NCBI GenBank assembly: GCA_030619185.1
Contig: JAUXBW010000115.1
Coordinates: forward strand, 1 to 7,423
From: Methyloprofundus sp.
GTDB taxonomy: Bacteria > Pseudomonadota > Gammaproteobacteria > Methylococcales > Methylomonadaceae
Direction of reading: 5' to 3'
DNA length: 7,423 bases
Part shown: piece by piece, positions 1 through 4,795 of the stretch
Numbering within the stretch: position 1 is the first letter of the stretch
Layout: the number at the start of each line of letters is the position of its first letter
Program-made: the position numbers and the translations under genes
Notes under the pieces: generated by a model
The model's input: the letters and a program-made list of their open reading frames with translations, nothing else
Told to the model about the DNA's origin: nothing
The model's database searches: none

Positions 1-948
1 CGTCCTAGTGGTATTCAGGTAGGACAAATGCGAGTGCCACTGGGTGTTATTGGTATTATTTATGAATCACGGCCCAATGTGACTGTCGATGCGGCAGCTT
101 TATGTTTAAAATCCGGTAATGCCTGTATTTTGCGTGGCGGTTCAGAGGCAATTCATTCTAATAAAGCGATTGCGCTATGTATAGCACAAGGTTTATCTGC
201 TGTGGGTTTACCGATAGAGTGTGTGCAGGTTGTGGAAACGACTGATAGAGCAGCGGTGGGTGAATTAATTACTTTGTCTGATTATGTCGATGTAATAGTG
301 CCACGCGGGGGTAAAAACCTGATTGCGCGTATTTCAAAAGAAGCGACTATCCCGGTCATTAAGCATCTGGATGGTATTTGTCATGTTTATATCGACAGCC
401 AGGCAGATATAGTCAAAGCAATTAATATTGCCGTGAATGCTAAAACGCATCGCTACGGTGTGTGTAATGCTATGGAAACTTTGCTTGTGGCTGAATCAAT
501 TGCCATGCAGGTATTGCCTGAATTGGCCAATAAATATAAAACGGCGGGGGTTGAACTGCGTGGTTGTTTAAAAACCTGTTCTATCGTGCCTGATTGTATC
601 CGTGCAACTGAGGAAGACTGGGCAACTGAATATTTAGCCCCCGTATTGTCCATAAAGGTGGTCGCTGATATTGATGAGGCAATGGCACATATTAATCAAT
701 TCAGTTCAGGGCATACCGAATCCATTATTACCGAGAACTATACCTTGGCGCGTCGCTTTTTACGTGAAGTGGATTCTAGCTCTGTGATGGTGAACGCTTC
801 AACACGATTTGCTGATGGTTTTGAATATGGCCTAGGTGCTGAAATTGGTATCAGCACTGATAAATTACATGCCAGAGGGCCTGTTGGCCTTGAGGGGCTG
901 ACTAGTTTAAAATATATTGTTCTGGGAGATGGGCATATCCGTCAGTAA
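1..948 (+). CDS. proA: Gamma-glutamyl phosphate reductase (glutamate-5-semialdehyde dehydrogenase), 5' end missing
   Basis: This enzyme makes glutamate-5-semialdehyde from gamma-glutamyl phosphate with NADPH, the second step of proline synthesis, in the cytoplasm. The reading frame is open from base 1, so the ATG at 28 is internal: the residues before it (RPSGIQVGQ) continue the family alignment into the [15 protein letters not shown] motif. 315 residues are visible. Since ProA is usually about 417 residues, roughly 100 N-terminal residues lie outside the window. Family marks that can be seen are the PRGG motif near base 304, the catalytic-cysteine segment [10 protein letters not shown] (Cys codon at 463-465), [14 protein letters not shown], and the C-terminal [10 protein letters not shown] and [12 protein letters not shown] motifs. 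The stop codon is followed with no gap by the nadD start, so the two genes are probably co-transcribed. Its promoter is not in view. The identification is very secure. Confidence 0.97.
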   Translation, partial: RPSGIQVGQMRVPLGVIGIIYESRPNVTVDAAALCLKSGNACILRGGSEAIHSNKAIALCIAQGLSAVGLPIECVQVVETTDRAAVGELITLSDYVDVIVPRGGKNLIARISKEATIPVIKHLDGICHVYIDSQADIVKAINIAVNAKTHRYGVCNAMETLLVAESIAMQVLPELANKYKTAGVELRGCLKTCSIVPDCIRATEEDWATEYLAPVLSIKVVADIDEAMAHINQFSSGHTESIITENYTLARRFLREVDSSSVMVNASTRFADGFEYGLGAEIGISTDKLHARGPVGLEGLTSLKYIVLGDGHIRQ

Positions 949-1569
949 ATGATTGGTATTTATGGTGGGACCTTTGACCCTGTTCACTACGGGCATTTAC
1001 GCACGGGGTTAGAAGTAAGTGATATTTTTGCCCTGCAAGAGTTACGTTTCTTGCCATGCGCCCAGCCAGCCCATCGTGCTGAGCCAGAAGTGAGCAGGGC
1101 GGCGCGTTTGCAAATGTTGCAACTGGCTATCGCAAATTATCCACAATTTAGCTGTGATACACGTGAACTGGAGAGAACTGGTCCATCATATATGCTCGAT
1201 ACACTGGTTTCAATTCGTGCGGAAATTGCTGCAACACCGCTGATATTGTTTATTGGCACAGATGCATTTAATGCGCTGACTAGCTGGTATCGTTGGCAAG
1301 CTTTGTTCGAATATGCGCATATTGTGGTCATGACCCGCCCTAATTTTAAAGCGGATCCCCTGACAGATTTCTACAGAGAGAGACAAGTTGATGATTGGCA
1401 GTCGTTAAAATCTTGTACGAGTGGTAAAATCTATTTCCAGAATGTAACGCAATTAGATATTTCGGCGACATTTATTCGACAAACGATTGCTGAGCAAAAA
1501 AGTGCCCGTTTTTTATTGCCTGAAAGCGTTATCAACTATATTCAGGTCAACAAATTATATCAAGCCTGA
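949..1569 (+). CDS. nadD: Nicotinate-nucleotide adenylyltransferase
   Basis: NadD adenylates nicotinate mononucleotide with ATP to give deamido-NAD, a required step of NAD synthesis in the cytoplasm. The 206-residue length is normal for the family (E. coli about 213). The N-terminus carries the nucleotidyltransferase signature GGTFDPVHYGHL (residues 6-17, with the HxGH motif at 13-16). In the middle are GPSYMLDTL and FIGTDAFNALTSWYRW, both typical of NadD, and near the C-terminus is ISATFIR, matching the family ISSTxIR motif. The start is fixed by the motif beginning at residue 6. The ATG directly follows the proA stop (TAAATG) and has no strong ribosome binding site at normal spacing, which suggests translational coupling to proA. 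rsfS follows 20 bases downstream, and the nadD-rsfS pairing is widespread in bacteria. Confidence 0.97.
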   Translation: MIGIYGGTFDPVHYGHLRTGLEVSDIFALQELRFLPCAQPAHRAEPEVSRAARLQMLQLAIANYPQFSCDTRELERTGPSYMLDTLVSIRAEIAATPLILFIGTDAFNALTSWYRWQALFEYAHIVVMTRPNFKADPLTDFYRERQVDDWQSLKSCTSGKIYFQNVTQLDISATFIRQTIAEQKSARFLLPESVINYIQVNKLYQA

Positions 1570-1589
1570 AGAGAATGAAAGGAAAATGA

Positions 1590-1952
1590 ATGCAAGCAGA
1601 TGAATTGTTAGCCATTGTGACTAATGAACTAGAAGAGCGTAAAGCAGAAAATATCACTACCATTGATGTGATAGGTAAAACCAGCTTTACTGATTATATG
1701 GTGATTGCCACCGGAACTTCTGAGCGCCATATTAAAGCTTTATGTAATTACGTGGCATTGGAGTTAAAAAATAAAGGCGTTATTCCCCGAGGTATAGAAG
1801 GAGCGCAGGGGGCTGAATGGGTGTTGATGGATTTAGGTGATGTTATTTTGCATGTGATGACAGCACAAACACGTGAGTTTTATCAGTTAGAGAAGTTGTG
1901 GAGCGTCGAGAATACTGAGGATAATACAGAGTTAAGTTATGCAGATGAATAG
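1590..1952 (+). CDS. rsfS: Ribosome silencing factor RsfS (Iojap/YbeB family)
   Basis: RsfS binds ribosomal protein uL14 on the large subunit and blocks joining of the small subunit, lowering translation when nutrients are scarce. The protein has 120 residues. The DUF143/Iojap core is clear: the DVIGKTSFTDYMVIATGTSERH stretch near residues 25-46, then IPRGIEG, EWVLMDLGDVILHVM and the closing YQLEKLWS. E. coli RsfS ends at that LWS. This copy has an extra tail of about 15 mostly acidic or polar residues whose last codons overlap the next gene. The start is supported by an AGGA ribosome binding site at 1580-1583, six bases ahead of the ATG. The gene sits 20 bases after nadD and is probably in the same transcript. 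rlmH, often the next gene in other bacteria, is not there. Confidence 0.96.
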   Translation: MQADELLAIVTNELEERKAENITTIDVIGKTSFTDYMVIATGTSERHIKALCNYVALELKNKGVIPRGIEGAQGAEWVLMDLGDVILHVMTAQTREFYQLEKLWSVENTEDNTELSYADE

Positions 1953-2361
1953 AGTTATTTTAGCGATGCTATCGTGTTTCAGCCTGTCTACAGCTTTTGC
2001 ACAAACGCCAGATATACAGGAAGGTTTGTGGGAAGTCAGCACTGAGGTAAATATTCCCGGAATGCCGATAAAGATGTCTGCAGTGACTATGCAACAATGC
2101 TTTACTAAACAAAACATGCAGCCAGAAAATATTCTGCAGAAAAACAATTGCCAGATGGATACTATGGATATTCAAGATAACCTCGCACGCTGGACTATGA
2201 GCTGTGAACAGGAAGGAATGATTATGCAGGGATCTGGAAATATTCAGTACCAGAAAACGAGCTTTTCAGGTGTATTTGATATGACGATGTCTGGTGCAGC
2301 ACAAGGCGCAATGACGATGCAAACTAAATTGACTGGGCGTTATATAGGCAAGTGTCCTTAA
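1939..2361 (+). CDS. Secreted DUF3617 family protein of unknown function
   Basis: The 140-residue product starts with a signal peptide: a short N-terminus with Arg5, a hydrophobic core at about residues 6-17, and an AFA site predicting cleavage after Ala21. The mature protein is therefore probably periplasmic. After cleavage come the DUF3617 hallmarks: GLWEVS (29-34), a PGMP turn (40-43), a CxxD/E-poor middle with Cys54, Cys71 and Cys89, a GSGN segment (98-101), and the terminal GRYIGKC (Cys139). Four mature cysteines could form two disulfides. The mature part is rich in methionine (13 residues). No catalytic function is known for the family and none is claimed here. The start at 1939 has AGAG at 1928-1931 as a plausible ribosome binding site. 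An alternative ATG at 1945 would also leave a working signal peptide. The gene overlaps the end of rsfS by 14 bases in another frame, so it is probably co-translated with it. Confidence 0.88.
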   Translation: MQMNRVILAMLSCFSLSTAFAQTPDIQEGLWEVSTEVNIPGMPIKMSAVTMQQCFTKQNMQPENILQKNNCQMDTMDIQDNLARWTMSCEQEGMIMQGSGNIQYQKTSFSGVFDMTMSGAAQGAMTMQTKLTGRYIGKCP

Positions 2362-2378
2362 CTATTAAAAACTCAGAT

Positions 2379-2434
2379 GTAGGGCGTGGCTTTAGCCCGC
2401 CAATATGAGCAAGTACGCTAAAGCCACGCCTATA
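2379..2434 (+). repeat. REP-like palindrome with 14-bp perfect stem
   Basis: The arms GGCGTGGCTTTAGC (2383-2396) and GCTAAAGCCACGCC (2417-2430) are perfect reverse complements around a 20-base loop. GTAG (2379-2382) lies directly at the 5' foot, which is the arrangement of REP elements mobilised by REP-associated tyrosine (Y1) transposases. No T-run follows the hairpin, so it does not look like a normal intrinsic terminator, although it could stabilise the 3' end of the upstream transcript. It lies between the DUF3617 gene and the dapA promoter. The structure is seen directly; the REP assignment is inference. Confidence 0.75.
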
Positions 2435-2479
2435 GTAACGATGTGCTGGTTAATTTAAGTCTGTTACCTGGTATTTGGT

Positions 2480-2485
2480 TATAAT
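2480..2485 (+). promoter_or_regulatory. Probable -10 box of the dapA promoter
   Basis: A perfect TATAAT lies 39 bases ahead of the dapA start, in an AT-rich stretch after the REP-like hairpin. No convincing -35 box is seen at 16-18 bases upstream; TTTAAG at 2454-2459 is the nearest candidate but is too far away. A TG pair sits one base off the extended -10 position. The location, at the head of a new gene group after a 163-base gap, supports a promoter serving dapA and bamC. Confidence 0.45.
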
Positions 2486-2524
2486 ATTTTTTAATCTATT
2501 TGTTAAATTATTCGAGAGTGCTTC

Positions 2525-3400
2525 ATGATTCAAGGTAGTATCGTAGCGTTAGTCACCCCTATGTTTGATAACGGTGATGTAGATAAGGACAGTCTTAAAA
2601 AATTAGTAGAATTTCATATACAGCAAGGTACCGATGCTATTGTCGCCATGGGGACTACAGGTGAATCTGCTACTTTAAACGAACATGAACATATGGATGT
2701 CGTCGCATCTGTTATCGACTATGTTGCCGGGCAAATTCCTGTTATTGCAGGGACTGGAGCGAATTCAACCAGTGAAGCCATTTCTTTAACCAAAGCGGCA
2801 AAAGAAGTGGGTGCGGATGCCTGTTTGTTAGTAACACCTTATTACAATAAGCCAACTCAGGAAGGCTTGTACCTGCATTATAAAGCGGTTGCAGAAGCCG
2901 TAGATATTCCCCAGATATTATATAATGTGCCGGGCAGAACGGCTTGTGATATGTTACCTGAAACCATAGCTCGTCTGGCAAAAATTGAGCGTATCGTTGG
3001 TGTTAAAGAAGCGACAGGGGAGTTATCTCGTGTAGCGATCTTGCGTGACTTATGTGGTGATGATTTTGCTATTTATACTGGCGATGATGCAACGAGTTGT
3101 GAGTTTTGCTTATTAGGTGGTAATGGAACTATTACAGTTTCCGGTAATGTGGCTCCTCGGTTGGTGCATGAAATGATTTCTGCGGCCATTAATGGCGACC
3201 AAGAAACCGCAACCCGTATTGATGCCAATTTGACTGGTTTACATACGCAATTATTTATTCAATCTAATCCTATTCCTGTTAAATGGGCTGTTGCCGAAAT
3301 GGGCTTAATGAAGAAAGGGATACGCTTGCCTCTAACCTGGCTGACTGATGACTGTTTTGATAAGGTACGTTCGGCAATGCAGCAAGCACAGGTTCTCTAA
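2525..3400 (+). CDS. dapA: 4-hydroxy-tetrahydrodipicolinate synthase
   Basis: DapA condenses pyruvate with aspartate-4-semialdehyde, the first committed step to diaminopimelate and lysine, and so serves both cell wall and protein synthesis. The 291-residue length and the numbering match E. coli DapA. The Schiff-base lysine is Lys161 (GVKEATGE), the catalytic triad is Thr44, Tyr107 and Tyr133, and Arg138 binds the substrate carboxylate ([11 protein letters not shown]). The GTTGES motif (43-48) and PYYNKP (105-110) are intact. Of the lysine-inhibition site known in E. coli, Ser48, Ala49, His56, Asn80, Glu84 and Tyr106 are kept, while position 53 is Glu instead of His. Feedback inhibition by lysine is therefore likely but not shown. 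GAGAG at 2514-2518 is a good ribosome binding site six bases before the ATG. bamC follows after 20 bases, as in E. coli. Confidence 0.98.
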   Translation: MIQGSIVALVTPMFDNGDVDKDSLKKLVEFHIQQGTDAIVAMGTTGESATLNEHEHMDVVASVIDYVAGQIPVIAGTGANSTSEAISLTKAAKEVGADACLLVTPYYNKPTQEGLYLHYKAVAEAVDIPQILYNVPGRTACDMLPETIARLAKIERIVGVKEATGELSRVAILRDLCGDDFAIYTGDDATSCEFCLLGGNGTITVSGNVAPRLVHEMISAAINGDQETATRIDANLTGLHTQLFIQSNPIPVKWAVAEMGLMKKGIRLPLTWLTDDCFDKVRSAMQQAQVL

Positions 3401-3420
3401 TTTCTTACTATCTAAACGGC

Positions 3421-3996
3421 ATGAAACCGATCAAACTTATTGTAATACTCTCCCTGATTCTTGTAACGGCATGTGGTCGCTTTTTTCCTGATAAAGAAAA
3501 AGACTATGTTTATAGCAGGGAAACGCCTCCACTGGAGATTCCGCCTGAGATGCAAGCTGATAAACTAGCGGCTGAGTCTGAAGAGATAGCCGTTCCAGCA
3601 ACCTTAAGTAAAGCTATTCAATTTATAGATGAGGGGGAAAATAATACCTATTTACGTATTAATTCCCCTTTTGCCCACATCTGGCGCGTTGTAGGAAAGG
3701 CATTAACTGAACGCTCAATTGAAATTACCGACAAAAATCGATCCATTGCCACTTACTACGTGCAATATGACCCTGAAGTACAGGTAGTAACCGATGGTTC
3801 ATTTGCAGATGAATTTGTTTTTTTCTTTGCGGGAGATGCCAATCAGGAACTCCCCTACCAGGTTTTTTTAATGGATACCGAACTAGGGACAGCTATTTTT
3901 GTTCAAGACCAGTTAGGGAATAACTTATCTGAGGGTGATGGATTAAAGTTACTAAATCTACTCTATGATACGATCAAACAAGACTTTGAAAGGTAG
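3421..3996 (+). CDS. bamC: Short BamC-type outer-membrane assembly lipoprotein
   Basis: BamC (NlpB/DapX) is a lipoprotein of the BAM complex, which inserts beta-barrel proteins into the outer membrane. The 191-residue product begins with a lipoprotein signal: Lys2 and Lys5, a hydrophobic core, and the lipobox VTAC with Cys18 as the lipidated residue. Gly follows the Cys, which does not signal inner-membrane retention. Residues 28-44 (DYVYSRETPPLEIPPEM) match the conserved N-terminal segment that in E. coli runs along BamD. About residues 78-190 form a single helix-grip-like domain (starting near YLRINSPFAHIWRVV). E. coli BamC has about 344 residues and two such domains, so the second one is absent here. 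The stop is clean, and short forms are known, so this is not obviously a broken gene. No clear ribosome binding site is seen ahead of the ATG. The position 20 bases behind dapA supports both the name and co-transcription. Confidence 0.88.
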   Translation: MKPIKLIVILSLILVTACGRFFPDKEKDYVYSRETPPLEIPPEMQADKLAAESEEIAVPATLSKAIQFIDEGENNTYLRINSPFAHIWRVVGKALTERSIEITDKNRSIATYYVQYDPEVQVVTDGSFADEFVFFFAGDANQELPYQVFLMDTELGTAIFVQDQLGNNLSEGDGLKLLNLLYDTIKQDFER

Positions 3997-4084
3997 TTTT
4001 TAATAATTCATTTAGCTTGTTCTTCCCTCGTTCTTGATCGGGTGTAGAGTGATTCAGTATGAATTTTTATGTATGTGTGGCTAA

Positions 4085-4243
4085 GAGGTTGTCCGAGAAT
4101 AGAAACTGTCGCGAGGGAAAGCCATTTTGAATCAGTTTTTTCGTTTATTTGAGGCGAATAGTTTTGCTCTTGAACAAAAATGAACGGAAAAAAGGGCCAA
4201 AAGGTTTTTTTCTGTAGCAGGTTTTCTATTCTCGGACAGCCTC
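4085..4243. mobile_element. MITE-like element with 21-bp terminal inverted repeats
   Basis: The ends 4085-4105 and 4223-4243 are inverted repeats matching at 20 of 21 positions (core GTCCGAGAATAGAAA; T at 4089 against C in the other copy). The inside is also roughly palindromic. TTTTTTC-GTTTATTT (from about 4136) mirrors AAATGAACGGAAAAAA (to about 4193), and CCATTTTG (about 4122) mirrors CAAAAGG (about 4204). The whole 159 bases could fold into one long imperfect hairpin around an axis near 4164. There is no transposase gene inside, and no clear target-site duplication could be seen at the flanks (CTAA before, CCTT after). This fits a small non-autonomous transposable element whose ends would come from an insertion sequence elsewhere in the genome. 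The inverted ends are seen directly; mobility is inference. Confidence 0.7.
4187..4212. terminator. Weak terminator-like hairpin inside the MITE-like element
   Basis: GAAAAAA (4187-4193) can pair with TTTTTTTC (4205-4212) around a small CC-AAAA-GG hairpin (4197-4204), leaving T-rich or A-rich tails in both orientations. The stem is mostly A-T pairs, so efficient termination is doubtful. It is the best candidate for ending dapA-bamC transcription before the hicB-like gene. Confidence 0.25.
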
Positions 4244-4342
4244 CCTTTCCACTAACGATAAAACCTATTGCTTCTAAGGCAAAGCCCTATCAGGTCAAAC
4301 AAATCAGACAATTATTTATTAAGAACCAGCTTGGAGTAAAAA

Positions 4343-4555
4343 ATGTCAAATAAATATGAAATGATTATTTATTGGAGTGAGGAAGATAAGGCTTTCTTAG
4401 TGGAGATACCCGAATTAACAGGATGTATGGCAGATGGTCGTACATATCAGGAAGCCGTAGCCAATGCTGAAATAGTTATTCAAGAGTGGATAGAAACAGC
4501 TGAAAAACTAGGACGAATTATTCCAACTCCCAGGGGACGGTTAATGTACGCCTAG
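4343..4555 (+). CDS. HicB-like antitoxin family protein (short, solitary)
   Basis: The 70-residue product matches the small HicB/UPF0150 family. Its order is an N-terminal strand (YEMIIYWSEEDKAFLVEIPEL, residues 5-25), the family motif PELTGCMADGRTYQEAVANA (23-42), and a helix QEWIETAEKLGRIIPTPRG (47-65) that closes the partial RNase H-like fold. Full HicB antitoxins add a C-terminal DNA-binding domain, which is absent here. The family neutralises the mRNA-cutting toxin HicA, but no HicA-like gene (small, with the catalytic His in a GSHH-type motif) is seen before or after it. It is therefore a solitary copy that may pair with a distant toxin or have another role. GGAG at 4333-4336, six bases ahead of the ATG, supports the start. 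It lies between a MITE-like element and REP-like palindromes, in an accessory pocket between housekeeping genes. Confidence 0.85.
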   Translation: MSNKYEMIIYWSEEDKAFLVEIPELTGCMADGRTYQEAVANAEIVIQEWIETAEKLGRIIPTPRGRLMYA

Positions 4556-4605
4556 GGATGAACTTTTCCAGAATATAAAAATATACACTTTACCCGTTTA
4601 ATCAC

Positions 4606-4697
4606 TCCCACGATCCAGCGTAGAAATGCACTTTGTGATGTTCTGTGTCATGTAATGCCGAGCGATCCAGTATGCGTTCCCACGGAGGCAGTGGGAA
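4606..4697. repeat. Pair of TTCCCAC-type palindromes, one decayed
   Basis: The second palindrome is perfect: TTCCCAC (4677-4683) and GTGGGAA (4691-4697) around a 7-base loop. The first, TCCCACG (4606-4612) against CGTAGAA (4619-4625), pairs at five of seven positions around ATCCAG and looks like a decayed version of the same kind of hairpin. The word CGATCCAG occurs twice (4611-4618 and 4663-4670), which also suggests a duplicated repeat unit. No coding potential is seen across 4556-4795. Similar palindromes are familiar to me as dispersed repeats in gammaproteobacteria, but membership of a family cannot be proved from one window. Confidence 0.55.
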
Positions 4698-4724
4698 TTA
4701 GATTCAAACATTTGACCAACACAT

Positions 4725-4771
4725 GTCGGGTTACGTTATCGCGCTACGCTTGATAAGCTAACCCGACCTAC
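4725..4771 (-). repeat. REP-like hairpin, minus-strand orientation
   Basis: GTCGGGTTA (4725-4733) and TAACCCGAC (4759-4767) form a perfect 9-bp outer stem. After a 2x2 mismatch, TTATC (4736-4740) pairs with GATAA (4752-4756), and GCG-CTA-CGC (4741-4749) makes a small tip. Read on the minus strand, the tetranucleotide GTAG (4768-4771) stands directly at the 5' foot, as in REP elements handled by REP-associated tyrosine transposases. It is a different sequence family from the hairpin at 2379-2434. It ends 24 bases before the purL start codon, so it could affect purL expression. Confidence 0.7.
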
Positions 4772-4777
4772 GATACT
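4750..4777 (+). promoter_or_regulatory. Possible weak purL promoter overlapping the REP hairpin
   Basis: TTGATA (4750-4755, five of six -35 consensus bases) and GATACT (4772-4777, four of six -10 bases) are 16 bases apart. Transcription from here would leave a leader of only about 12 bases before purL. The -35 lies in the REP-like hairpin. The match is modest and could be chance; no better candidate was seen in 4556-4795. Confidence 0.22.
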
Positions 4778-4795
4778 ACTAACCGACACCTCTCT

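Larger units (their letters stand above)
3997..4342. other. Gene-free stretch between bamC and the hicB-like gene
   Basis: This 346-base gap holds the MITE-like element (4085-4243) and little else that can be named. Bases 3997-4084 are AT-rich, with no clear terminator for the dapA-bamC transcript: only a weak ATTCA-GTA-TGAAT hairpin near 4050-4062 followed by a few Ts. Bases 4244-4342 lead into the next gene and end with its ribosome binding site GGAG (4333-4336). No tRNA-like fold was recognised. Confidence 0.6.

Noticed and set aside
28..948. ATG at 28 as the start of proA
   Set aside because: The same frame is open to base 1 and the residues before this ATG align with ProA, so the gene is truncated by the window edge.
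453..2175. Minus-strand open frames opposite proA, nadD, rsfS and the DUF3617 gene
   Set aside because: Short, without family motifs, and fully covered by well-supported + strand genes.
2383..2430. Long hairpin as an intrinsic terminator
   Set aside because: No T-run follows either arm and the loop is 20 bases long; the GTAG foot fits a REP element better.
2742..2981. Minus-strand 79-codon open frame inside dapA
   Set aside because: It lies opposite the DapA active-site region, whose + strand residues match E. coli position by position.
4050..4062. ATTCA-GTA-TGAAT hairpin followed by Ts as the dapA-bamC terminator
   Set aside because: The stem is only five A/T-rich pairs, too weak to call as a feature.
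4180..4353. 57-codon + strand open frame running from inside the MITE-like element into the hicB start
   Set aside because: It has no ribosome binding site, begins in the palindrome and resembles no family I know, including HicA. Its end overlaps the well-supported hicB start. Chance is the simplest explanation.
3997..4795. CRISPR array, tRNA or riboswitch in the accessory interval
   Set aside because: There are no regularly spaced direct repeats, no cloverleaf-like fold was recognised, and nothing resembles a known purine or lysine riboswitch.
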